Origin: Clitoria ternatea
Lineage: Eukaryota; Streptophyta; Magnoliopsida; Fabales; Fabaceae
DNA length: 64,000 bases
Assembly (NCBI GenBank): GCA_037962975.1
Contig: CM075670.1
Span: 146,882,501-146,946,500 of the forward strand
Reading direction: 5' to 3'
The position numbers and the translations under genes were made by a program. The notes below the pieces were generated by a model that was not told where the DNA came from, made no database searches, and saw only the letters and a list, made by a program, of their open reading frames with translations. Below are positions 12,296 through 22,990 of this stretch, in pieces. Position 1 is the first letter of the stretch; each line of letters starts with the position of its first letter.

Positions 12296-12849
12296 CTGAG
12301 GATTCTTTTATCATTTTCTGAAACACCAGGGGGATATTCTTGATTTTGAATGTAATTTTTGATGTCATGAAACCATGGTTTCCCATCGGGCTCTTCTTCT
12401 ATCACATGACAATATACACGTTCGAGACGTCTTTCAATCTCGATGAAGGGCATGTCATATTCCCTACTTACATTGAACATGGAAGCCAATGTGGCCAAAG
12501 CATCGGCTAATTGGTTATCATCCCGAGGAATATGATGGAAAAAGACTTCATCAAACCCTTTGATTAGTTCTATGATGTGAGCTTGATAAGGAATCAATTT
12601 GCCATCCCTAGTACCCCATTCTTCTTTCAATTGATGAATCACCAAGGTGAAATCTCCATATATTTGTAGAGATTTAACCCTTGCTTCAAGTGCCGCTCGA
12701 ATTCCCAAAACACAAGCTTCATATTCCGCAATATTATTAGTGCAATCAAAGCAAAGTCTAATAGTGAATGGGAAAAGATCGTTATCTGATGAGATTAAAA
12801 TGGCTCCAATACCATGCCCCAATGTATTTGATGCTCCATCAAACATCAA
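12217..12849 (-). pseudogene. Ogre second (archaeal-type) RNase H domain
   Basis: The frame opens with MMFDGASNTLGHGIGAILIS (first catalytic aspartate) and goes on with CTNNIAEYEACVLGIRAAL (glutamate) and YGDFTLVIHQL (next aspartate). It then joins the HIPRDDNQLADALATLASM segment near 12500 with the last acidic residue. A second, archaeal-type RNase H after the normal one is a hallmark of the Tat lineage. The domain looks nearly intact but sits within a broken polyprotein. It continues toward the integrase zinc-binding region. Confidence 0.9.
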
Positions 12850-12852
12850 AGT

Positions 12853-14387
12853 CTAAGTTTCGTCAGGACAATCTTTCTCTTCCGACAGCATCATAATGTT
12901 TTCATCAGGAAATTCAAATGACATTGGTTGGTATTCTTTCAGGGGATGATGGGCTAAGTAATCTGCCAAGGCACTTCCTTTTATAGCCTTTTGAGTGACA
13001 TGAATAATATCATATTCAGTCAAAAGAACTTGCCATCGTGCTATTCTCCCAGTTAGAGCTGGTTTTTTAAAACTATATTTGATGGGATCCATCTTAGATA
13101 TCAGCCAAGTAGTGTGACATAATGTATATTGCCATAAACGGTGGGCTGCCCATGCTAGCGCATAACAAGTTCGTTCCACATCTGAATATCTGGCTTCACA
13201 TTTTGTAAACTTCTTGCTTAGATAGTAAATGGCATGTTCTTTCTTTCCTGATTCATCATGTTGCCCCAGTACTGATCCCATGGACTCGTTTAGCACGGTC
13301 AAGTACAAAAGAAGAGGTCTTCCTGGAGTTGGTGGGACCAGGATAGGTGGGTTTTACAGGTATTGCTTTATCTTATCAAAAGCCTCTTGACATTCATTAT
13401 TCCACTGCATTGGTTGATTCTTATGTAGTAACCTAAAGATTAGTTTACATATACCGTTAATTGAGATATGAAACGGGCTATGTAATTCAACCTCCCTAAG
13501 AACCCACAGACTTCTTTTTCTGTACTAGGAATAGGAATTTCCATTATGGCCTTTACTTTATCGGGATCCACTTCAATTCCTTTCTCACTAACAACGAACC
13601 CAAGAAACTTTCTAGAGCTGGCCCCAAAAGTGCATTTAGCCAGATTCAACCTGAGTTTGAATTTTCTCAGGCGTTCAAAGAGCTTTCATAGGTCAATCAA
13701 GTGACCTTCTTTAGATTTGGATTTGGAAATAATATCATCCATATAAACCTTTATCTCCTTATGCATCATGTCATGAAACAGAGTTACCATCGCTCTTTGG
13801 TAAGTTGCGCCAGTATTTTTCAGACCAAAGGACATCACTTTGTAATAGAAGGTTCCCCACAAAGTAATGAAAGTGGTTTTTTCCATGTCTTCGAGTGCCA
13901 TCTTGATTTGGTTATACCCAAAAAATCCATCCATGAATGAAAAAATAGAATGTTGGGCCGTATTATCAACAAGAACATCAATATATGGTAATGGAAAATC
14001 ATCCTTTGGGCTAGCTCTATTCAAATCTTGGTAATCAACACACATTTGTACCTTCCCATCCTTTTTTAGGACCGAAACAATGTTGGCTACCCATTCAGGG
14101 TATTTAGAGACAGTCAAGAACCCAGCATCCAACTACTTGGTTATCTCTTCTTTAATTTTCAAGAGCATTTCTGGCTTCATTCTTCTTAACTTTTGCTTTT
14201 TGGGGACGCAACCAGGTTTCAATGGCAACTTGTGTTCAACGATGCAGTTATCTAATCCTGGCATATCCTGATACGACCAAGCAACCATATCACTGAATTT
14301 GACTAACAATTCTATTAATTCCCTCCTATATGTACTACTCAAAGAGGTGCCGATCTTGATTTCTTGTTTGTTTTCTTCACTCCCCAA
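12853..14387 (-). pseudogene. Ogre reverse transcriptase and RNase H
   Basis: The RT N-terminal part is at 14387-14133 (VAWSYQDMPGLD). The fingers and palm follow at 14132-13686 (CVDYQDLNRASPKDDFPLP, then the YMDD active site in KVYMDDIISKS near 13730). The thumb and connection are at 13649-13440 (KFLGFVVSEKGIEVDP), and the first RNase H at 13308-12853 (YYLSKKFTKCEARY). In-frame stops occur near 14133 and 13686, and frame changes near 13440 and 13310. It would copy the element RNA into DNA. Confidence 0.9.
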
Positions 14388-15077
14388 ATTTATGACTTCA
14401 ACGATTTCTAGATGGGGAGAAATTTCTTTAGCTTCTTGATCTAGCAGCCTTAGTAATTCAGGGGAAGGTTCATCAGACTCTTCGTCCTCCTCACTTGTTG
14501 GATCAAAATCATGATGGGAGAAAGCAACTTTATTATTTTGGGATTCAATTTCAGATCTGCAATTTATTTAATATAAAAGGGCAAAATAAGGAAAATGACA
14601 ATTGAACTTAATATTTATTTATTTGAAATGTTAAAGGAAACATGTTTTCCCCTTATTAAAAATTCATCCTAAGGCTTTAGGCATGGCCAAAGGATTCAAA
14701 CAGAAACCTATAAAGCAAATAATTACTTTGAAGTGAAATTTATGATCTCTGGAAGCTCAACGACTTCCCAATTACACAGCACAACATCTGAAGAACAAAG
14801 GTAAATCAAGTCCTCTTCACTCTTGGAATCATCATCGATGGCCGCCACTTGGTCTGGAGATGTCAAGCCTGCGCTCCTGAAGCTTTGATAAAGGTCACAG
14901 ATAGGGATCTTGCAGTTAGGGGTTCTCGATTTTCTAACCGTGTAAGTCGTTTTTCTCTTTTATCTATGAAGACCTTCTTTATTTCCATTGGTGATGGCTA
15001 ATATCCTAGCCCAAAGCCGTTCTTGTTCTCCTTAACCCATAACAGTTCTACTCCTCCATCAAGCATCTGTACTTGCA
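14388..15077 (-). other. Ogre region between protease and RT, left part
   Basis: This stretch lies upstream of RT. Ogre elements are known to have an intron between gag-pro and RT, which would fit the lack of a clear frame here. Fragments such as LLWVKENKNGFGLGY near 15040 look like remnants of the linker. The copia insertion at 15078 cuts the region. Confidence 0.6.
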
Positions 15078-16472
15078 TGTTGTAGATAGATTTTGATAAT
15101 GACAAGTACACAAGAACAAGAAGAGTATCATTCATGGATCAAAAATAAGTAAAATGAACAAATCAAAGAATTTAATTGATGTACTCAAATCAAAGATTCA
15201 AGGAATCATGAAGAACATGCTCCCATATGATCAAAGAATCAAGAAAACAATGCATGAAGATCAAGGAATGGAACCATGACTCAAAATGCATCAAGGAAAC
15301 ATCAAAAAGCATGGAAAAACCACAAACAACATTGCTTGAATCGATTCACATACGCATGAATCGATTCAGAGGCCTGGAAGTCCTAAAAATATGAAAACAG
15401 AATATTCTGAATCGATTCACAACAGCCTGAATTGATTCACACGAAGCTGAAAGCAAAAGAATTCAAAATAGAACACCCTGAATCGATTCACCAAAGCCTG
15501 AATCGATTCACACACTCCTGGAAGCCCAAAATGCCCAAGTGATAATGCCTTGAATCGATTCGGAAACGTATGAATCGATTCAAGAAGTGGGAAACATCAC
15601 TAAAAAGACATTTTTAGGTGGGAAACATAGATCTAATACCCACTGTACGCAGAGACAAGCTGGAACCATGATCTGCAACGGCTAGGAGGACCTTCAAAGC
15701 TCTATAAATGGATCTCGAACTCAAGCACAACATACACCAACAAGAGGCAAACAATCTTTACTTACATTTGTGCTTAGTGAGTTCATTTTCTTTGTATATT
15801 CTAAATCCTTGAGCTTAAAACTTGTATATCCTCTCTTGTTGAGAGTTAGAAATTATGAGATCTCTTCATTTGCTTATTCACTCTATTGAGAGAGTATATT
15901 TCTTGTAAACATAAACACCAAACACCAAATTTCACTCTAGGTTGAGTGGTTACAAAGGTTGGGGTTTAACCTTTGGGATATTGTGAGTTTGAGAGATTGG
16001 GTGGGTTTCCCTTATGCTAGTGAGGATTGAGTTCTTGAGTATGGGACACTAGGAAGCTGCAATTGCTCATAGCTTGTATCTCTAAACTTCAATAGTGGAA
16101 ATCCTTCAAGTGGGTTGCTTGAAGACGAGACGTATACCAGATTGGTGGAACTCGTTAAATTAGTTTGCATGCTCTTCTCCCTTACTCTCTTGCATTTACA
16201 TACTGCTTCTGGCTGGATAGTTATTATTGATTGTGATTTCCTCTCTTAAACTTGCTTGAACAACTAGCATTATAGTGTTGCACACCAAGTGTTTGACAAA
16301 TTACGTAAGCAACATTTATATCTTATTTTGCATGGGTTCTTTCACAATGTTTTCTATCTCCTGCATATTCAATTAACTTGCGAGAAAGAAATCAATTTCA
16401 ACGGCATTCCAACGAAAAGTTTTAAAACTCAATTCACTCCCCCTCTTGAGTATTGAGGCCACTTGAATAACA
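15078..16472 (+). repeat. 5' LTR of copia element 2
   Basis: It starts TGTTGTAGATAG and ends GAATAACA, two bases before the primer site. A TATA-like box CTATAAATG at about 15702 marks the promoter. The R-U5 part is similar to copia element 1 (3058-3830). The U3 part differs and carries TGAATCGATTCA palindromes instead of TAATCGATTA. Confidence 0.88.
15345..15590. repeat. TGAATCGATTCA palindrome pairs in U3 of copia element 2
   Basis: Eight copies of the 12-nt palindrome TGAATCGATTCA or a one-base variant occur as four pairs, with 14 to 20 bases between the members of a pair. They end about 115 bases upstream of the TATA-like box. They share the core AATCGATT with the array in copia element 1. 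Confidence 0.9.
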
Positions 16473-16474
16473 AG

Positions 16475-16486
16475 TGGTATCTGAGC
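16475..16486 (+). other. Primer-binding site of copia element 2
   Basis: TGGTATCTGAGC differs by one base from the usual initiator tRNA-Met site TGGTATCAGAGC. It lies two bases after the LTR end. Confidence 0.88.
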
Positions 16487-16527
16487 TTGACTCTTGGTAG
16501 ATCAAGCTTAATAGCTTCAAAAGAACA

Positions 16528-16973
16528 ATGGCCTCTAATTCTCTAAATCTTTTTCCTGAGGGTGGTGCCACAAATAGACCTCCTGCTTTCAATGGGGAAG
16601 GCTATGCCTTTTGGAAAGAAAGGATGAAAATTTTTGTACAATCTATTGATCTTAAAGTTTAAAATGCAATTGAAAATGGTCCTTTCATAGACATGCATAC
16701 TATAGATGGTAAGCAAGTAGAAAAATTGATGGATGATTAGACTAGCGAAGAAGAAAAGAAAGTCCAATATAACTATAAAGCCAAAAATCTAATCACTTTA
16801 GCTTTAGGCCCTGATGAATTCTTCAGAGTAGTTACATGTAAATCCGCCAAGGACATATGGGATACCTTACAAATAACCCATGATGGTATAAGTGAGGTCA
16901 AAGACTCTAAGATTAGTACCTTAACTAGTCAGTATGAAATCTTTAGATTAAATTCTGGAGAAATAATTGTTGA
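16528..16973 (+). pseudogene. Copia element 2 gag, N-terminal part
   Basis: The ATG at 16528 begins the same protein as copia element 1 gag (MASNSLNLFPEGG, FNGEGYAFWKERM). Stops occur near 16660 and 16738. Translation could not pass 16973, where the LTR of the inserted chromovirus starts. The middle of gag, about 1 kb judged against copia element 1, is missing, and coding sequence resumes at about 26440. Confidence 0.88.
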
Positions 16974-17114
16974 TGTAACACCCTAATTTAATAAATAGAT
17001 AAATACCAAGACAGGGAAAATTTTTCCCAACATAGATCTAGAGAGGCAAAATAAAATAGAAGCCATTCTCACGTATGACAATCAGCGGAAAGAACGAGGC
17101 TTAACTGACCCAAT

Positions 17115-17960
17115 CAATCCGGTGGAAGACGCAACAACGCCTAAGCGAATCCCACAAAGTATCATCCACTTGCTCAAGCGAGATCCAACACACTTGAGCG
17201 AGACAGCCTAACTCGCTCGGGCGTGAACACCATGTGCTTAAGCGAAGCCAATACAAAAGCCTTCTTAGCAGTTCGCACTCGCTGGGCGAATACCTTGTTC
17301 GCTGAGGCGAGTAACTCCACTCGGTATACCCATCACTCGGATTTCAGAATCTATGTTCATTCGGAAGGGTCTTTACCCACAATTCATCCGGATTAATCTT
17401 TATACCTACCAGCTACCTTCGGGAGTTACCTTACACTTCATAACTTCATCCTCTACAGAACCCAATTGTTGACCGCGTGGAAAATGATAACTATCCACTC
17501 GAATCCCAAGGGTGTTTCACTCGGACTATTTTCCTCGGTCTTCTACCACTCGGGTATTTCACTCATTTTTTACTTGGCAAGTATAGTCCTTCCTACCCAA
17601 GCTCTCTTGCTAACTCAAACCTCACCTAAGAGCCTCCTAACTTCCAATAAGTTCGCTACACGGGTTTCACTCGGAATCTGATAGGTTACTCTCTAGTCGG
17701 AAAACACTCATTTGGCCAGTTCTCACTCGAAAATATATTGAGGTTCTCTACTCGGGAAATCCTAGCAGCTTATCGTTCGGGGGATCTTTCAGGTCAATCC
17801 CCACTCGAAGTTATACGACCTCATTCACTCGGAACATCAAAACCTTCCTTTACTCGGGAAAAATCACTAACTCACTCTCCAGACCATAACTTGACTCCAT
17901 TTATACTAAAGCCATACCATCCATACACACTCGGGAAAAACATGAACATATACTACTCGG
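17115..17960. repeat. Two word arrays in the chromovirus LTR (CTCAAGCGAG-type and ACTCGG)
   Basis: 17115-17310 holds paired words such as GCTCAAGCGAG, CTTGAGCGAG, CGCTCGGGCG, GCTTAAGCGA, TCGCTGGGCGA and CGCTGAGGCGA. 17330-17960 holds many copies of ACTCGG or ACTCGGG. Both arrays recur in the truncated 5' LTR (24955-25780). Unlike the copia arrays they lie downstream of the TATA-like run on the minus strand, in the U5 part. Confidence 0.82.
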
Positions 17961-18475
17961 ACATCACACACAGAATGGAATGCACATACAGCATGATATA
18001 AATATATATATATAGGAGCGTATGTAAATAATTACAAACACATTGTCATACCCTCAACCCAAGGGAATTCAAATTCTGGTTTAAGAGACTAATATCAAGA
18101 CACGAGCCGGCCAAGGCTTAACCAAAACATTATACACAGTATCTACACATGTACATATAGTTTCATAGTGCACAACCAATCCACTCGGCAAGCAACTTCA
18201 CCTTCACTCGTTGTTCCGAGAGACATTCACTGAAAATATTGCCACAGTAGGGGTGAGCTTTTACATTTAAAATGACAGTTAGTGACTCGGGAGCCCGTAG
18301 ATCTTTCACCATACAACATCACATTTCAATCAATTATAATGTTAACTGCCCTCCAATATGTCTACATATAACAGTACCATGCAATCGGAATTCATACATT
18401 TAATACACGGCTATACAGATCATATCATTTCTGACACATATACATGCAACACAATAAATTCATCATAGTCTAAGA

Positions 18476-18477
<2 letters not shown>

Positions 18478-18509
<32 letters not shown>
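18478..18509. repeat. AT dinucleotide microsatellite
   Basis: About 30 bases of (TA)n in the 3' LTR. The matching place in the 5' LTR, near 26314-26328, has a much shorter run, so the repeat changed in length after insertion. Confidence 0.9.
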
Positions 18510-18511
<2 letters not shown>

Positions 18512-19950
18512 CACGCAAGTCTACTACAGTCGGATCCGACCCCCACTTTATTACAAATTTTTACGTTGCAATATAGGCTCCAAGCCTTTTTCCTCTAGCT
18601 CCAAGCTGGTCCGGCCGTTTTACTGGTACCAAACCGTTTGCCCTCACATGTAACACAATCACTCCAAGCGACAACCGAAGTGTTACGGGCAGCCCCGAGT
18701 CCAACCCGGTAAGCTTGCCTTGAGTCCAACCCAAGGTCTTTCATCAAGCGTCCAACGCTAATGCACTCGACATCGCCTTGAGTCCAACTCAAGGTCTTTC
18801 AATCATGTCTTACATATATTTGTCAATATAATAACACTCCTTTTCCGCACCTTAACCACACTTTACATGCAACCCATTCATCATCACACAAACACATCAG
18901 ATTCATTTTCTAGCATTCACATGCATGTGAATATAGTATAGTAATCAGGATCTACCCATTGTCCCCCGTACAGAGCACTCAGAAGTCACGTCAACATGCA
19001 CAGCAACAACATCTCATATTTGAATATAACATTCCATCTGGAATCAACAGCAGTCACACACCTGCTCTTGATGTCGGAAATCCCTACTTCATGCATTCGT
19101 GAGTAAATTAATTAACCCGACTCAATATGGAAACTTAAGATACATGCACTCCATTCACACACAGTCCCATAACTCACACATGCATTCACATACCCAACAA
19201 TGTATCTCATAACCACATATATTAAATATAAGAGAACTACCATCAGATTCAATCATCACATGCCTCGGTATTCAAAAGCTGTCAATCATATATACATTTC
19301 ATAGCAAACACCTTCAAACACACATGCATGAGTAATACTTCACTCGGAGACCGTTCACAAGCTATGCATTTGAGATGCAAAGCGCCCCCTACCTACTGAA
19401 GGAAATCGAGGGGTTCCTCTATTTCCCCGACGTTGGTCCTTTGCCTCTGATTACTTCGCCCAGGCTCACACTCGTTCAGGCCTCCTTGAACGTAGTTGCA
19501 CCATGGAACAGGGAGCTGTTCGTCTTCCACTCCGATGATCGTCCCTTACCGGCAGAAGGAAGCTCCGAGTCTTCTGCAGTACCGTCGTCGTGCGTTTCCA
19601 GAAACGGAACAGTGGACAGGGAAGAAGAAGAAGACAAAGAACGAGGAAAAGAAGAGAAGAGAAGAGAAGAGAGAACGAAGCAGTAAAGGAAGAGGGAGTC
19701 TGAAGGAAGATGAGTAACATTAGTGACCATGGGCTTATATATATATATGTGCACGAAGAAGAGAAGAGTAGGGTGGGAAAGCGTGAATCCGGCAGCTCCA
19801 CTCAGCCCCACGCACCAATCATAATTATCCAGCCATCACCATTATTCATAATTAATCAGCCATTATTTTCTTAAGTTAAGTTAATTGAGTTACTTATAAT
19901 TAACAAGAAATCTCCACTTTGAAATAATCATTTTAATGGCTTAATTATGT

Positions 19951-20033
19951 TCGGTAGTTAATTTTTTTTAAATCGGGATGTTACAATTCAATTCCGTTCG
20001 GTAGTTAATTTTTTTTTAAATCAGGATGTTACA
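19951..20033. repeat. 47-bp tandem duplication of the chromovirus LTR end
   Basis: The phrase TCGGTAGTTAATTTTTTTT...GGATGTTACAATTC occurs at 19951 and again at 19998. The LTR therefore has two successive TGTTACA ends, at 19979-19985 and 20027-20033. Only the second abuts the polypurine tract. Confidence 0.9.
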
Positions 20034-20053
20034 ATTCTCCCCCTCTTAAAAAA
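20034..20053 (-). other. Chromovirus polypurine tract
   Basis: The minus strand reads TTTTTTAAGAGGGGGAGAAT against the LTR end. This run of purines confirms the minus orientation and the LTR boundary. Confidence 0.88.
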
Positions 20054-21470
20054 TTTCGTCCCCGAAATTCACTCGGTAACTCACCTTAGTAAACAACTCG
20101 GGGTACTGCTGCCTCATGGCATGCTCACGTTCCCAGGTATAAGAGGTACTTCCGTCTTGCTGCCACTCTACTTTAACCAGTTGTACGTCCTTGCTCCTCG
20201 AACGCTTTACCGATCGGTCCATGATTCTAATCGGTACAGTTACAGTGGTCAGGTCCTCTTTAATCTCCACTTCATCATCCGACATTGTGTGAGTGGGATC
20301 ATGTAGATATTTCCTTAGTTGGGATACGTGAAACACGTTATGCAGTCGGGATAAGTGAGTCGGTAATGCTATTCGGTATGCCATGGAACCGACTAGTTCT
20401 AATATCTCATAAGGCCCAATGTATCGGGGGTTCAACTTTCCACTTTTTAAGGCTCGCCTGACTCCTTTGCTTGGTGAAATCTTTAGAAACACCCTATCTC
20501 CGACTGAAAATTCTAGTGGTTTGGTCTGTTTGTCATAGTAGCTCTTCTGTCTGTCCTGAGACGTCTTCATCTTATCCCTAATTATTTGGATCTGTTCTGA
20601 GGTTTGCTTCACAATTTCTGGCCCCAGTAGTAAACTTTCACCCGTTTCCGACCAACAGAGTGGGGTTTGGCATTTTCGGCCATACAGGGCTTGATAGGGC
20701 GCCATACCAATACTGTTGTGGTGGCTATTATTGTATGTAAATTCGATCAAGGGAAGGTACTGTTCCCAATATCCACCATGCTCCAACACACACGCTCTCA
20801 GTAAGTCCTCTAGACTTTGTATCGTTCGCTCAGATTGTCCATCCGATTGGGGGTGGTAGGCGGAACTTAACCAAAGTTTCGTGCCCAACTCCTGGTGCAG
20901 GCTGGTCCAAAACCAGGACGTGAATCTAGGATCTCTATCCGATACGATAGAAGCTGGCACTCCATGCAGTCGGACAATTTCGCGAATATAAATGTGAGCC
21001 AACTTATGTAACGGGTACCTCATGTTCACAGGCAGGAAGTGTGCGCTTTTGGTCAATTGGTCAACAATGACCCAAATCGCATCATGACCCGTTCAGGTTT
21101 TTGGCAACCCCATGACAAAGTCCATGGCAATTGAGTCCCACTTCCACACGGGAATCTCCAGGGGTTGCAATGCACCATACGACTTCTGGTGCTCTACTTT
21201 TGATTTCTGACAGGTGATACACCGAGCCACATATTTCGCTACATTTATCTTTAATCTGGGCCACCAGAATTGTCGTTTTAAATCGTGGTACATTTTCGTG
21301 GCACCCGGGTGAATACTTAGCAGACTCTTGTGGGCTTCATCAAGCACCATCCTTCTCAATTCACCCTCACCCGGTACATATATCCGATTCTTCACTCGAA
21401 AAATTCCATCCGGTCCCTCGATCAAAGACAAATCTCTACCCTTGGCCTGAGTCCCCTTCAATTCAGCCAA
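20046..21470 (-). pseudogene. Chromovirus integrase with GPY/F module and chromodomain-like tail
   Basis: The zinc-binding domain is at about 21365-21195 (H..H, then CITCQKSK). The catalytic core shows the first aspartate in AMDFVMGLP (near 21115), the second in IVSDRDPRFTS (near 20945) and the glutamate in QSERTIQSLEDLLR (near 20835). The GPY/F module (YIGPYEILE near 20425) and VFHVSQLRKY follow, then a chromodomain-like end (IMDRSVKRSRSKDVQLVKVEW near 20225-20160, SYTWE near 20140). One TGA stop near 21083 splits the frame. The chromodomain would steer insertion toward heterochromatin. The rest looks well kept. Confidence 0.92.
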
Positions 21471-21485
21471 GTAGGGGTCTGATCT

Positions 21486-22019
21486 CTATTGCTCAATTAC
21501 CAGTTTCAGGAACTCATTGGTAATCTTCAACGTACCGAGTGTTATTTTCCGAGACGAAGGGACGTCAACATGCAAATTCATGTCTCGGAATTGCTCCAAC
21601 AACTCCAGCTCCTTCACCATCATTACTGCCATATGGAGGGATTTCTGGCTCAACGCGTCGGCAACAACGTTTGCCTTACCCGGATGATACTTCAGCTCGA
21701 AGTCATAATCCTTTAAAAATTCCATCCATCTCCTCTGCCTCATGTTCAGCTCCTTTTGGTCGAATAAATATTTGAGGCTTTTGTGGTCGCTGTATACTTC
21801 GAACTTAGAACCATACAAGTAATGCCTCCATATCTTCAACGCAAAAACCACGGCTGCCAATTCCAAGTCATGGGTCGGATAATGCTGTTCATGAGGCCTC
21901 AATTGCCGAGAGGCATAAGCTATCACTCGGTCATTCTGCATCAGCACGCACCCTAGGCCGAGTCCCGACGCATCACAGTAAACCACAAAGCTCTCTTGCA
22001 AGTTGGGCAAAGCCAACAC
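21486..22019 (-). pseudogene. Chromovirus RNase H
   Basis: The frame shows YCDASGLGLGCVLMQ (first acidic residue), ELAAVVFALKIWRHYLYG (glutamate) and YSDHKSLKYLF (next aspartate), then NVVADALSQKS near the end. It follows RT after an in-frame TGA at about 22049 and ends in a TAG at 21486, after which the integrase frame continues. The domain would degrade the RNA strand after reverse transcription. Confidence 0.92.
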
Positions 22020-22049
22020 TGGAGCGGTTGTCAGCTTGTCTTTTAACTC

Positions 22050-22990
22050 TCAGAAACTGCTTTCACACTCAGAACTCCACACGAAAGGGATGCTTTTCCG
22101 AGTCAATTTAGTCAGTGGCAAAGCCAGCTTAGAAAAACCTTCAATGAACCTTCTATAATAGCCAGCTAGGCCCATAAAGCTTCTTATCTCCGAGACCGAC
22201 TTGGGTCTCTCCCATGCCATTATAGCTACCACCTTTGATGGGTCTACCGAAACGCCTTCCCTGGAAATTACATGTCCGAGAAAATGGATTTTATCCATCC
22301 AGAAATCGCACTTCAAAAGCTTTACAAACAACTGCTTCTCCTTCAACACTTGAAGTACCGCTCGGAGATGTTCTTCATGCTCCTCAGGGGTCTTAGAATA
22401 GATTAGAATATCATCAATGAAAACTACTACGAATCGGTCTAGATATAGGTGGAATATGCTGTTCATGTAATTCATGAAGACAGCAGGGGCGTTTGTCACA
22501 CCAAACGGCATCACTACATACTTGTAGTGGCCATACCGAGTCCTAAAGGCAGTCTTTGGAATATCCGAGTCCTTCACCCAGATTTCGTGGTATCTCGATC
22601 GTAGATCGATTTTCGAAAAAATTGAAGCTCCACGTAGTTGGTCGATCAAATCGTCGATTCGGGCAATGGGTATCGGTTCTTAATCGTGAGTTAATTCAGC
22701 TGTCGGTAATCTATACATAATCTCATGCTGCCATCCTTCTTTTTGACAAGCAGTACAGGTGCGCCCCATGGAGATACACTCGGTCTAATGAATTGTTTTC
22801 CGAGTAACTCATCCATCTGCTTCTTCAACTCGGCCAATTCTGTTGGGGACATTCTATTAGGTGCACTGGAGACTGGCTCGGCTCCAGGGATTAGGTCTAT
22901 AGAGAACTCAACTTCTTTAGTTGGAGGGACACCCGACACATCTTCCGGAAACACCTCTGGGAATTCAAAAACAGTCGGAATTTCGTTCAC
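22050..22990 (-). pseudogene. Chromovirus reverse transcriptase
   Basis: The N-terminal part (22990-22691) includes SPWGAPVLLVKKKDGSMRLC and ends with a stop near 22691. The main part starts at 22649 (FSKIDLRSRYHEI, MPFGVTNAPAVF) and has the active site FIDDILIYS near 22410. The thumb (FLGHVISREGVSVDP) follows. A one-base frameshift sits near 22660. It lies between the protease and RNase H in one polyprotein. Confidence 0.92.

Larger units (their letters stand above)
16974..20033 (-). repeat. Full 3' LTR of the chromovirus
   Basis: Bounded by TGTAACACCC at the left and GGATGTTACA at the right, next to the polypurine tract. A TATA-like run lies near 19737-19750. Comparing 16974-17400 with 24796-25220 by eye gives only a few percent differences, mostly C/T-type, so this insertion is younger than the Ogre. 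Frames inside it, for example 17738-18001 and 19375-19811, are not supportable as genes. Confidence 0.92.

Noticed and set aside
17466..18001. Plus-strand frames with SLGLFSS and LRFSTREILAAYRSGDL, repeated at 25501-25824
   Set aside because: They lie in both chromovirus LTRs and run through the ACTCGG words. The repetition comes from LTR duplication, not from a gene family.
19375..19811. Several overlapping frames of 70-110 residues on both strands
   Set aside because: Overlap in many phases inside the LTR near its TATA-like run. Low complexity (Ser/Leu, Glu/Arg).
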